Assembly: GCA_038526915.1 (NCBI GenBank)
Contig: JBCBGF010000010.1
Coordinates: 57,248-121,247 of the forward strand
Reading direction: 5' to 3'
Length of the DNA stretch: 64,000 bases
DNA from: JBCBGF01 sp038526915
GTDB lineage: Bacteria > Pseudomonadota > Alphaproteobacteria > Rhodobacterales > Rhodobacteraceae
A program made the translations under genes and the position numbers. Positions 33,569 through 42,244 of this stretch are shown in pieces. The notes under the pieces are model-generated. The model was not told the DNA's origin and did not search any database. It was given only the letters and a program-made list of their open reading frames with translations. Every line of letters starts with the position of its first letter. Position 1 is the stretch's first letter.

Positions 33569-35107
33569 CTAGACGTAAATCCTGAAAGCCTCGCGCAGCC
33601 GGGCGTCCAACTCCGGCGCGAACTGACAGGGGGCCGCCGCCAGGATCGCCTCCTTCCGCGCAATCGCGGTATCGAGCAGCATGGGCCGCGCGGCCTCTTC
33701 CCACTCCTTCGGGCTCATCCGGTTGCCGACCACGGGATAGACGTATTCGGTTTGCATCAGCGCCAGGGTCTGATCGGACCCAAGATAATGCTCCGGCCCA
33801 CCGAGACACACCGCCTTCATCGCCTCGATCGACGTCGAGTCCGGCGTCACGTCGATCCCCCGCACACAGCGCAGAACCTGGCCGATGATGTCGTCGCCCA
33901 TCACCAGGCTTTCAAGGCAGAACCCCAAAAGCGAGGCATGCATGCCTGCCGCCTCATAGACCATGTTCAGCCCCGATAGCCCCGCGAGCATATTGGTGAT
34001 CCCCTGCTCCCACCCGGCCTGCATATCGGGCAGCTTGCTGTCGGAGATGCCCCCAGCCGCACCGCCCGGCAAACCGTAGAACTGGTGCATTTGGGCGCAA
34101 CCGGCGGAGAGCAGCGCCTGCTCTGCCGATCCGCCGGACATGGCACCCGTGCGGAGGTCGGAGACGAAGGGCCAGGTGCCGAAGACCGCCGTGTGGCCCG
34201 GGGCCTTGGCGTTGACGTAAACGACGCCGGCGAGGCATTCGGCCACCGCCTGCACGATGGTGAGCGCGATGGGTGCGGGTGCTGTGGCTCCGGCTTGGCC
34301 TGCGGAGAGCAGCAGGATAGGCATCCCGGCGTCGATGCAGCGCTCCATCACGATGCAGCTTTCCTCCGCGAACTTCATCGGGGGCACGACGAAGCAGTTG
34401 GAGTTGAGGACAAAGGGGCGTTCGCGCCATTTGTCTTCTCCGCCTGCGACCATATGCAGGAACGCCATACAAGGCGCAACGTTGTCGGGATCGGAGAAAG
34501 AGGTGCCGACATGTTTCGTCGTGCCGCCGCAGGAGGCGTAGAGGGTGTTGATATCGAGTTCCAGGTTGTCGGGGATGTCGCGCGCCACCATGGCCCGCTG
34601 GAAGAAGTGGATATTGTCGAGGTGCTGGGTCAGGCGGGCGGCATCGTAGAGGTCTTTCGCCGTGCTTTCGCGGTAGTCGCCGGTAACCGGATCGACGATG
34701 TGGACGGCAGCCCCTGCCGTGCCGAAATGGACCTTGGTGCCCGACAGATGCAGATCATGCGCGGGGTCGCGGCCCATCAGCGTGATGTCGCGGGCGGCGA
34801 TGGCGAGCATGTCTTCGACCAGCGCGCGGGGGAAGCGGAGGCGGCCGTCATCGCCCAAAACGGCCCCGGCCCCGGTCATAATCTCTATGCCCGAGGCGGG
34901 CGCGTTCGAGAGGCCGATGGTCTCCAACGCGTCGAGGGCGGCGGCGTGGATTTGCTGGACGCCTTCGTCGGTGAGGGGCTTGTACTGGCCACCGCTGAGG
35001 CCGGGGCGGATCGGGCGCTTATCCTCCGAAAGCGGCGCGGCCCGGGCGGCGACACGGGCAGCGCGGCCCCCGGCGCGGCGCTTGGGTTTGACGGCGATAT
35101 CGGTCAT
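33569..35107 (-). CDS. MttB-family (COG5598) methylamine/betaine-type methyltransferase, non-pyrrolysine
   Basis: The 512-aa protein belongs to the trimethylamine methyltransferase superfamily, with blocks LDALETIGLSNAPASGIEIMTGAGA, FGTAGAAVHIVDPVTGDYRESTAKDLYDAARL and SGGSAEQALLSAGCAQMHQFYGLPGGAAGG. The frame is uninterrupted, so it is a non-pyrrolysine member; characterised ones demethylate glycine betaine, proline betaine or carnitine using a corrinoid protein. No corrinoid protein gene is nearby. Its start overlaps the flavoprotein gene upstream by 4 nt, and it is the last gene of a four-gene operon of one-carbon enzymes. The substrate is inferred to be an N-methylated compound. Confidence 0.85.
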   Translation of the reverse strand: MTDIAVKPKRRAGGRAARVAARAAPLSEDKRPIRPGLSGGQYKPLTDEGVQQIHAAALDALETIGLSNAPASGIEIMTGAGAVLGDDGRLRFPRALVEDMLAIAARDITLMGRDPAHDLHLSGTKVHFGTAGAAVHIVDPVTGDYRESTAKDLYDAARLTQHLDNIHFFQRAMVARDIPDNLELDINTLYASCGGTTKHVGTSFSDPDNVAPCMAFLHMVAGGEDKWRERPFVLNSNCFVVPPMKFAEESCIVMERCIDAGMPILLLSAGQAGATAPAPIALTIVQAVAECLAGVVYVNAKAPGHTAVFGTWPFVSDLRTGAMSGGSAEQALLSAGCAQMHQFYGLPGGAAGGISDSKLPDMQAGWEQGITNMLAGLSGLNMVYEAAGMHASLLGFCLESLVMGDDIIGQVLRCVRGIDVTPDSTSIEAMKAVCLGGPEHYLGSDQTLALMQTEYVYPVVGNRMSPKEWEEAARPMLLDTAIARKEAILAAAPCQFAPELDARLREAFRIYV

Positions 35108-37551
35108 AGGCGCACCCGCTCGGATTTGGGATCATACAGCGGCTTGAGGCTGGCCTTGGCGGGCACCCGCTCGCCCGCGATCTCGATCTCGTAGGAGGCA
35201 GCGAGCGTGTCGGCGGGGGTTTCGCCTGTCGTGGGCACGTAGCCCATGCCGATCGCACCGCCGAGGGCGTGGCCGTAATTGGCCGACGCGACGAGGCCCA
35301 CGATCTCGCCGTCCTTGATCAACGGCTCGTTGTGGAAGAGCATGTGATCGGGGCTGGCCACCCGGAACTGCAGCATGCGGCGGGAGAGGCCCGCGTCTTT
35401 CTTGCGCAGGACGGCGTCGCGACCGATGAACTCGCCCTTGGCGGGTTTGACGGCGAAGCCAAGGCCCGCCTCGAGCACGTGGTCTTCATCGGTGATGTCA
35501 TGGCCGAAATGGCGGAAGGCCTTTTCGATCCGGCAACTGTCGAGGGTGTGGAGGCCGCAGAGGGTGAGGCTGTCATCCGCCTCTATCAGCGTCTCGAATA
35601 CGTGGGCGGCCTGGTCGGTGGGCACGTAGATCTCCCACCCCAGCTCGCCCACGTAAGTGACCCGGTGCGCGCGGGCAAGGCCATAGCCGATCTCGATTTC
35701 CTTCGCCCAGCCAAAGGGATGGGCGTTGTTGCCGAAGTCGTTGGGGCTGATCTTGGTGATGACCTCGCGCGCCCTCGGGCCCATGAGGCAAAAGACGGCC
35801 TCTGCGGACGTGGTATCCATGATCACCACCGCCTCGTCCCGCACATGGCGCTTGAGCCAGGCGAGATCCCGGCGGATCGTGGCGGCGGGGACGACGAGGA
35901 AGAAGCTGGTCTCGGACAGCCGCGTCACCGTCAGATCGCATTCGATCCCGCCGCGGGCGTTCAGCATCTGGGTGTAGACGATGCGGCCCGCGTCGACATC
36001 CACGTCGTTGCCGCACATCCGCTGGAGGAAGGCCAGGGCATCCCGCCCCTCGACGCGGATCTTGCCGAAGCTCGTCATGTCGAAGAGGCCAACGCCCGTC
36101 CGCACGGCCATATGCTCGGCTTGTTGGTTTTCGAACCAGTTCTGGCGGTGCCAGTCATGGGCGTATTCCGCCGCCTGCCCCGGTTTGGCGAACCAGTTGG
36201 GGCGCTCCCAGCCTGCCGTCTCGCCGAACACCGCGCCACGTTCCGCCAGATGCTGATGCACCGGGCTGCGGCGGACGCCGCGGGCGGTGGTGACCTGGCG
36301 GAAGGGGTAGTGGTCGGAATAGAGCATGCCGAGGGTTTCGGTCACGCGGTCGCGCAGGTAGCGGCGGTTCTTCTGGAACGGTTGCGCGCGGCGGATGTCG
36401 ACATCCCAGAGATCAAAGGGCGGCTCGCCCGTGTCCATCCATTGCGCGAGCGCCCAGCCTGCGCCGCCCGAGGACACGATGCCGATGGAGTTGTAGCCGG
36501 CGGCGATCCAGTAGCCGCCGAGTTCCGGGGCTTCGCCGAGGTAATACTTGTCGTCGGGGGTGAAGCTTTCGGGGCCGTTGAAGAAGGTGTGGATGCCAGC
36601 ATCGGCGAAGAGCGGCATGCGGTGCATCGCCTGTTCGAGGATCGGCTCAAAGTGATCGAAATCCTCGGGAAGTGTGTCGAAGCAGAAGTCTTCAGATATG
36701 CCGTTCATGCCCCAGGGCTTGGCCTTGGGCTCAAACGCGCCGAGCATCATTTTGCCCGCGTCGGATTTGTAATAGGCGCATTCATCCGGCACGCGAAGAA
36801 CGGGAAGATGTCCAAGCCCGTCAATGGGTTCAGTGATGAGGTAGAAGTGTTCGCAGGCATGAAGCGGTAGTGTCACGCCCGACGCGGCGGCCAGATCGCG
36901 CCCCCACATGCCGCCGCAATTGACGACCATGTCGGCGGCGATGTGGCCTTGGGTTCCCTCGGCCTCCCACTCCACCCCGGTGACGCGGGTGCCGTTGTCG
37001 GTGACGGCGGCGACTTTGACGCCTTCGATCAGGGTGGCCCCCTTCTGCCGCGCGCCTTTGGCGAGCGCCATAGCGATGTTGGCGGGGTCGCATTGGCCGT
37101 CGTGTGGCAGGTGGACGGCGGCTTTCACGTCATCCACGGTGAGGTGGGGGTACATTTCCTTGACGTCTGAGGGGCTTACCTCGGCCACCTCAACCCCCAC
37201 GGCACGGGCGAGCGAGGCTTGGCGCAGGATTTCCTGACGGCGATGATCGGTCAGCGCAACGGTGAGTGAGCCGACCTGACGCATGCCGGTAGCGATGCCT
37301 GTTTCCTCCTCCAGCTTCACGTAGAGCTCGGCGGAGTATTTCGCGAGGCGGGTCATGTTCTCATTGGGGCGCAGCTGCCCGATCAGGCCTGCGGCATGCC
37401 AGGTGGTGCCGCAGGTGAGTTGCTTGCGTTCGAGCAGCACGATGTCTTTCCAGCCAAGCTCGGCCAGATGATAGGCCACGGAACAGCCCGACACCCCGCC
37501 ACCGATGATGACGACGCGGGCCTGGGCGGGGATTTTGGAGAGGTCGGTCAA
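35104..37551 (-). CDS. Dimethylglycine/sarcosine dehydrogenase-like flavoprotein with GcvT domain (paralog 1)
   Basis: The 815-aa protein has an N-terminal DAO-type FAD domain with VVIIGGGVSGCSVAYHLAELG (about 13-33). The segment LTCGTTWHAAGLIGQLR (about 44-60) contains the His that in dimethylglycine dehydrogenase carries covalent FAD. The C-terminal about 380 residues are a GcvT-like folate-binding domain (GVGLFDMTSFGKIRVEGRDALAFLQRMCGNDV). It would oxidise an N-methyl group and hand the carbon to tetrahydrofolate. It has exactly the same length as the paralog at 38444-40891. It overlaps both neighbours by 4 nt. Confidence 0.87.
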   Translation of the reverse strand: MTDLSKIPAQARVVIIGGGVSGCSVAYHLAELGWKDIVLLERKQLTCGTTWHAAGLIGQLRPNENMTRLAKYSAELYVKLEEETGIATGMRQVGSLTVALTDHRRQEILRQASLARAVGVEVAEVSPSDVKEMYPHLTVDDVKAAVHLPHDGQCDPANIAMALAKGARQKGATLIEGVKVAAVTDNGTRVTGVEWEAEGTQGHIAADMVVNCGGMWGRDLAAASGVTLPLHACEHFYLITEPIDGLGHLPVLRVPDECAYYKSDAGKMMLGAFEPKAKPWGMNGISEDFCFDTLPEDFDHFEPILEQAMHRMPLFADAGIHTFFNGPESFTPDDKYYLGEAPELGGYWIAAGYNSIGIVSSGGAGWALAQWMDTGEPPFDLWDVDIRRAQPFQKNRRYLRDRVTETLGMLYSDHYPFRQVTTARGVRRSPVHQHLAERGAVFGETAGWERPNWFAKPGQAAEYAHDWHRQNWFENQQAEHMAVRTGVGLFDMTSFGKIRVEGRDALAFLQRMCGNDVDVDAGRIVYTQMLNARGGIECDLTVTRLSETSFFLVVPAATIRRDLAWLKRHVRDEAVVIMDTTSAEAVFCLMGPRAREVITKISPNDFGNNAHPFGWAKEIEIGYGLARAHRVTYVGELGWEIYVPTDQAAHVFETLIEADDSLTLCGLHTLDSCRIEKAFRHFGHDITDEDHVLEAGLGFAVKPAKGEFIGRDAVLRKKDAGLSRRMLQFRVASPDHMLFHNEPLIKDGEIVGLVASANYGHALGGAIGMGYVPTTGETPADTLAASYEIEIAGERVPAKASLKPLYDPKSERVRL

Positions 37552-38447
37552 TGGATCACGTGTCCTTCGGCGCGCAGGCGCGTGGCGATTTCAGCGATAT
37601 GGGCGGGGCCGACCTCGCAGCAGCCGCCGACGAGGGTCGCGCCTTGGGCGATCCACTCAAGCGCGAAGTCGGCATAGGCGGCAGGCGTGAGGTCGGTGCG
37701 TTTGGTCAGCACATCGACGGTGGGGCGGTCTTCGAGGAAGGCGGGCGCGATCTCGGTGAATCCGTTGGCGCGGGCGCCGAAGGGCTTGCCCGCCTGGGCG
37801 ACGATGTCGAGGGCGGGGGCGATGACTTCGGGGCGGGAGCAGTTGACCAGGACGGCTTCAATTTGGCTGCGGGCCATTCGGGGGAGGACGTCGGTAAGCA
37901 GTTCGCCGGAGCGCAGGCGGGTGCCGTCGCTGTCGTCGACGGTGAAGGAGAGCCAGGCGGGTTTGGTGGTGTGGGCCTCTAACGCGGCGATCAGGCCGTC
38001 GGTCTGGGCGAGGGAGGCGATGGTTTCGGCGAAGAAGAAGTCGACGCCGGGGGACAGTAGAGTGATTGGCTGTTCGTAGGCCTCGACAGCGGCCTCGGGC
38101 GGGCCGTCAAGGTCGGTGCGGTAAGAGGCGCGCAGGGGGCCGAGGGCGCCCGCGATCCGGCCTGATCCGTGGGCGTCGCGGGCCTGAGTGGCTTGGTCGA
38201 GCGCGATGCGCAGGTAGTCTTCCAGCCGGTCGCCTTGATCCATCATCACCAGCCGGTCGGGCAGCACGGCGTAGGTGTTGGTGGTGGCCACCGTCGCCCC
38301 CGCGGCGAAGTAATCGGCATGGAGCGCACCCACCAGATCGGGACGCTCGGCCATCACGGTTGTGGACCACAGCGGGGTCGGTTTCTCCCCATGCCGGTGA
38401 ACCAGCTCCTGCCCGATGGAGCCATCGAGAAGGGTGATCTGGCTCAC
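37548..38447 (-). CDS. Homocysteine S-methyltransferase family protein
   Basis: The 299-aa protein begins at a GTG (38447) that overlaps the upstream stop in a GTGA junction. It has LLDGSIGQELVHRHG (6-20), NTYAVLPDRL, and the zinc ligands C203 (VNCSRPE) and C276-C277 (GGCCEVG). It belongs to the betaine/S-methylmethionine-homocysteine methyltransferase family. The same frame stays open upstream to 39455, but that stretch is antisense-frame read of the flavoprotein gene. In this operon it could methylate homocysteine with a betaine-type donor, or act as a demethylase of another methylated compound. Confidence 0.86.
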   Translation of the reverse strand: MSQITLLDGSIGQELVHRHGEKPTPLWSTTVMAERPDLVGALHADYFAAGATVATTNTYAVLPDRLVMMDQGDRLEDYLRIALDQATQARDAHGSGRIAGALGPLRASYRTDLDGPPEAAVEAYEQPITLLSPGVDFFFAETIASLAQTDGLIAALEAHTTKPAWLSFTVDDSDGTRLRSGELLTDVLPRMARSQIEAVLVNCSRPEVIAPALDIVAQAGKPFGARANGFTEIAPAFLEDRPTVDVLTKRTDLTPAAYADFALEWIAQGATLVGGCCEVGPAHIAEIATRLRAEGHVIH

Positions 38448-40891
38448 GCGCGGATCCGTTCGTTTTTCGGGTCCCATAGCGGCTGATCTGGCTGCACCGT
38501 GGCGCGGTGGCGGGTGCCGTAGATCTCGACCTCTAACTCGGTGCCGGGGGTGGTCAGTTCCGTCTTGAGCATGCCCAGCGCGATGGAGGACCCCACGCGA
38601 TAGCCGAACGCCCCGCTGGTGGTTTCGCCCACGACCGTGCCGTTGTGCCAGAGGGTGGACATATAGGGGGCGTCGGCCTCGCCCGCCTCGACTGTGAGGG
38701 TGACGAAGCGTTTGGTGCTGCCCTGTTGCTTTTCGCTGAGAAGGGCTGCTTTGCCGGGGAAGTCCTGCGGTTTGTCGAACTTGATGAAGCGGTCGAGGCC
38801 GCCTTCGAGGAGGGAGTAGTCGGTGGAAAGATCGCCCTTCCACGCGCGGTAGCCCTTCTCGATGCGGAGTGCGTTGAGGGCGTACATGCCGAAGGGAGTG
38901 GCGCCTGCTTTGAGGATCGCCTCGTAAAGCGCTGGGATGTGGTCGTTTTTGGCGTGGACCTCCCAACCCAGTTCGCCTGCGAAGGAGACGCGGGCGAGTG
39001 TGCAGGGCGTGCCCGCGACCGTTGCGGCCTGATGGCTGAGCCAGGGTAGCGATAGGTCGGCATCGGTGCCCAGCGCCTCGAACAGCGCGCGCGATTGCGG
39101 GCCTGTGACGATGAGGGTGGAGAGATCGCGGGTGCGGTCGGTCAGCGTTAGGCCGTCCGGCATATCGGCGGTCAGCCAGTCGCGGTCGTGCCATTGGGCT
39201 GGGGCGGCGGTGATGAGGGTGAAGTCGTCTTCCCCGTTCCGCGCCACCGACATTTCGGTCACGATCCGGCCGCGGTGGTCGGGGAAATAGGCGAGCCCCA
39301 TGCGCCCCTCGCGCGGCAGGCCCCCGGCAATCTTGCCCAGAAGCCAGTCGGACGCCCCAGCGCCCTTCAGGTGAAAACGCGAGAAGCCCGGCAGATCGAG
39401 CACTCCCACCCCATCGCGCACCGCTTCGCATTCGGCGCGGATGCGCGGCTCCCACGGGCCTTTGCGGGCCCAGGTCTGAGTGGTTTCCTCGGACGTGTCG
39501 TCGCCGGGGCCCGCGAACCAGTTCACACGTTCCCAGCCGCCATAGGCGCCCATCTGACCGCCGAGTTCCTTCAGCTTGTCATGGATCGGCGACAGCTTGC
39601 GGTCGCGCCCCTCGGGCCATTCGTGCCAGGGGAAATGCATGGCGTACTCGTGGCCGTAGACCTCCATCCCCTTGGCGATGCAGTAATCCCGGTCGGTGTA
39701 ATCGGTGTAGCGGCGCGGATCGACGGCCCACATATCCCATTCAGTGCCGCCTTCGGTGATCCACTCGGCCAGCACCTTACCCGCCCCGCCCGACTGGGCG
39801 ATGCCGAAGGTGAAGACGCAGGCCTCGAACGCGTTCGGGACGCCGGGCATCGGGCCGATGAGCGGGAGACCGTCGGGCGCATAGGGGATCGGGCCGTTGA
39901 TGACCTTGGAGACACCGCCGGTGCCGAGCAGGGGCACGCGGGCCATGGCGTCTTCGATGTACCATTCGAGGCGTTCGAGGTCGTCGGGGTAAAGCTGGAA
40001 GCTGAAATCCTCGGGCATCGGGTCACTGGGCTGTACCCAGTGCGCCTTACAATTCCGCTCATAAGGACCGAGGTTGAAGCCGTGCTTTTCTTGGCGGAGG
40101 TAGTAGGAGGTATCGACGTCGCGCAGAAGCGGCAGCTTGCCGCCGTGCTCTGCCGACCAGGCCTCTAACTCGGGGATCTCATCGGTGAGCATGTACTGGT
40201 GGCTCATCACCATCATCGGCACGGTGCGGCCACCGTAGGGCGTGAACCACTCCCCCACCCGCTGGGCGTAGTAGCCCGCGGCGTTCACCACGTATTCGCA
40301 TCGGATGTCACCTTTCTCGGTGTGGACGATCCATTCGCCATTCTCGCGTGTGACCCCAGTGGCCGCCGTGAAGCGGTGGATCTGCGCACCCAGATCGCGC
40401 GCTCCCTTGGCCAGCGCCTGGGTCAGCTGGGCGGGGTCGATATCGCCATCGTTAGGGTCATAGAGCACGCCCTCAAGATCGTGGGTCTCCATGAACGGAT
40501 AGCGATCCTGCGCTTCTTTCGCGGTGAGGATCTCAAGATCCATGCCCTGATAGGCGCCCATGCCCCGCGCGCGCTCGAACTCCTGCATCCGTTCCTTGGA
40601 ATGCGCCAGCCGCAGCGAGCCGGTGACGTGGTAGTTCATCGGGTAATCGACGCGGTCGGCCAACTCCCGATAAAGCTCAGTCGAGTAGCGCTGCATGTTC
40701 ATGATCGCCCAGGACGTGGAAAAGGTGGGCACGTTGCCCGCCGCGTGCCATGTCGAGCCAGCGGTCAACTCATTCCGCTCCAACAGCACGCAATCGGTCC
40801 AGCCTGCGAGGGCGAGGTGGTAGAGCGACGAGGCCCCCACCGCACCGCCACCGATGATGACCACGCGTGCGGTTGTTGGCAGATCTGACAT
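38444..40891 (-). CDS. Dimethylglycine/sarcosine dehydrogenase-like flavoprotein with GcvT domain (paralog 2)
   Basis: The 815-aa first gene of the operon starts at ATG 40891 with GGGAG upstream. The N-terminal FAD motif is VVIIGGGAVGASSLYHLALAG (about 10-30), followed by LTAGSTWHAAGNVPTF with the FAD-linking His. The C-terminal GcvT domain contains GVLDLPGFSRFHLKGAGASDWLLGKIAGG and ELGWEVHAKNDHIPALYEAILKAGA. It is a paralog of the protein at 35104-37551, but the segments around the active site differ. The two may act in sequence on different methylation states of one substrate. Confidence 0.87.
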   Translation of the reverse strand: MSDLPTTARVVIIGGGAVGASSLYHLALAGWTDCVLLERNELTAGSTWHAAGNVPTFSTSWAIMNMQRYSTELYRELADRVDYPMNYHVTGSLRLAHSKERMQEFERARGMGAYQGMDLEILTAKEAQDRYPFMETHDLEGVLYDPNDGDIDPAQLTQALAKGARDLGAQIHRFTAATGVTRENGEWIVHTEKGDIRCEYVVNAAGYYAQRVGEWFTPYGGRTVPMMVMSHQYMLTDEIPELEAWSAEHGGKLPLLRDVDTSYYLRQEKHGFNLGPYERNCKAHWVQPSDPMPEDFSFQLYPDDLERLEWYIEDAMARVPLLGTGGVSKVINGPIPYAPDGLPLIGPMPGVPNAFEACVFTFGIAQSGGAGKVLAEWITEGGTEWDMWAVDPRRYTDYTDRDYCIAKGMEVYGHEYAMHFPWHEWPEGRDRKLSPIHDKLKELGGQMGAYGGWERVNWFAGPGDDTSEETTQTWARKGPWEPRIRAECEAVRDGVGVLDLPGFSRFHLKGAGASDWLLGKIAGGLPREGRMGLAYFPDHRGRIVTEMSVARNGEDDFTLITAAPAQWHDRDWLTADMPDGLTLTDRTRDLSTLIVTGPQSRALFEALGTDADLSLPWLSHQAATVAGTPCTLARVSFAGELGWEVHAKNDHIPALYEAILKAGATPFGMYALNALRIEKGYRAWKGDLSTDYSLLEGGLDRFIKFDKPQDFPGKAALLSEKQQGSTKRFVTLTVEAGEADAPYMSTLWHNGTVVGETTSGAFGYRVGSSIALGMLKTELTTPGTELEVEIYGTRHRATVQPDQPLWDPKNERIRA

Positions 40892-41003
40892 GAAAGGCTC
40901 CCTGATTTTTTGGTTACCGAGAAGTATTCCCATGGCGCGCACGTTTTCAATTCGTGTTGCGCATGTTATTGATCGGTAATTGCGATTAGAGAGTCATGCG
41001 CTG
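40892..41003. promoter_or_regulatory. Divergent promoter region with TTACCGA / TCGGTAA inverted half-sites
   Basis: The spacer of about 110 bp between the flavoprotein operon and the LysR gene contains TTACCGA (40914-40920) and its exact complement TCGGTAA (40973-40979), 52 bp apart. A loose dyad CATGGCGCGCACG/CGTGTTGCGCATG lies between them. LysR regulators often bind two separated sites between divergent genes, so these are candidates. No -35/-10 pair is certain. Confidence 0.45.
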
Positions 41004-41864
41004 GTGCAAATCGAGTTAATCGAGACGTTTCTGGACCTCTGTGCCACGCGGAATTTCAACCGCACGGCGGAGCGGATGGGCGTGACCCAATCGGCGGTGT
41101 CGGGCCGGGTCAAGGCGTTGGAGAAGGCGCTGGAATGCCGGCTCTTCACCCGCTCGCGGTCGGGCACTGAGCTGACGACCGAGGGGTTGCGGTTCGAACC
41201 CCATGCGCGCGGGATCCTGGCCAGTTGGTCGGTGGGCAAACGCGCGGCGCAGGAGCGCAGTGCGGCGGGTCTGACCCTGCGGATCGGGATCCAGCAGGAT
41301 CTGGTGGTGCAGCATGCGGGCCAATGGATTGAGCTTTTGCGCAGCGCCCTGCCCTCGGCCGCGTTCTATGTCGAGGCGGATTTTTCGACGCAGACGTGCC
41401 TCGATGTGACGGCGGGGCTGCTCGATCTGGGGATTGTGTTCACGCCCCAGCCACACCCGGATCTGCATTTTGAGACGCTGGGGGATGTGTCCTATGTCAT
41501 GGTCTCGACCGAGCACAGCAAGATCTCGGAGGTGTCGGTCGAGGGGTATATCCTGCCCAACTATTCGCCTGCGATCGCCCGGCGTCATGCGGCGCTCTAT
41601 CCCGCGCTGTCAGCGGCGATCGTCTCAAGCGGGCAGAACGCCATCGTGGCGGGTCTGATCGGGGCGCTTGGGGGGACGACGTATCTCTTGGAGGATACGG
41701 CGGCGGCGTTTGTGGAGGGCGGCGCGGGGCGATACGTGGCTGGGGCGGCGCGGATCGAGCAATCCGTCTATGGTGCGGTGCATTTGCGGAACCGGCATCG
41801 CGGGCCGCATAAGCGGATGTTGGCGGTGGTGCGGGGGCAGTTGGGGGGCGTGGGTTGGGAGTGA
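41004..41864 (+). CDS. LysR family transcriptional regulator
   Basis: The 286-aa regulator has an N-terminal winged helix (ELIETFLDLCATRNFNRTAERMGVTQSAVSGRVKALEKAL), typical of LysR proteins. The effector domain is of the periplasmic-binding type. The start is uncertain: GTG 41004 gives the usual LysR N-terminus (MQIELIETFL), while a TTG at 40980 would add eight residues. It is divergent from the one-carbon operon and very likely controls it. A degraded copy of its effector-domain segment is found at about 43745-43858. Confidence 0.9.
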   Translation: MQIELIETFLDLCATRNFNRTAERMGVTQSAVSGRVKALEKALECRLFTRSRSGTELTTEGLRFEPHARGILASWSVGKRAAQERSAAGLTLRIGIQQDLVVQHAGQWIELLRSALPSAAFYVEADFSTQTCLDVTAGLLDLGIVFTPQPHPDLHFETLGDVSYVMVSTEHSKISEVSVEGYILPNYSPAIARRHAALYPALSAAIVSSGQNAIVAGLIGALGGTTYLLEDTAAAFVEGGAGRYVAGAARIEQSVYGAVHLRNRHRGPHKRMLAVVRGQLGGVGWE

Positions 41865-41917
41865 AGGGGGGGGGGAAGAGTTAGGCCAAAGCCATCATTT
41901 CGCGGTGCAACCGAGCG

Positions 41918-42244
41918 TCAAAGATCCGTACCGAAACGCTGTAGAAGCCGTTCTGCACCGACGCGCCCCTCGCGCTTGGCATATTCCTCCGCTTCGTCAA
42001 ACTCTTTCAGGGCCGCCGCATTCCAGTGCTGTCGAGCGCTGCCCAGTGGCACGTCGTTTGTCTCGCTCTCGATTGCAACAAACAACGCGTAGTCTGGATC
42101 GTCGTCCGAAAGGCCAGCGCGGGAGAGCAAGCCAAGTATTGCTCGACTGCCTTCAACGAAACTCAGGCGTTCGTTCAGCATGTTGCGGCAAAGCGCAGCT
42201 ATGGCTCGTTTAATCTGATGTTCTACCACCAGGGCAGCATGCAA
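41918..42244 (-). CDS. Small hypothetical protein
   Basis: The 108-aa acidic protein has a predicted helical fold (MLNERLSFVEGSRAILGLLSRAGLSDDDPDYALFVAIESETNDVPLG, then ALKEFDEAEEYAKREG). I do not recognise the family. An internal ATG gives a start at MLNERLSF, which may be the true one. It lies convergent to the LysR gene at the edge of a lower-GC accessory patch, next to structured element E. Confidence 0.65.
   Translation of the reverse strand: MHAALVVEHQIKRAIAALCRNMLNERLSFVEGSRAILGLLSRAGLSDDDPDYALFVAIESETNDVPLGSARQHWNAAALKEFDEAEEYAKREGRVGAERLLQRFGTDL

Noticed and set aside
38448..39455. Long minus-strand extension of the homocysteine methyltransferase frame upstream of its GTG start
   Set aside because: It reads through the flavoprotein gene in another frame and gives Arg/Pro/His-rich sequence; the GTG start gives a normal-length protein with a 4-nt overlap.
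41866..41875. Run of ten G after the LysR stop codon as a phase-variation tract
   Set aside because: It lies after the stop codon and before a convergent gene end, so slippage would not switch any reading frame seen here.
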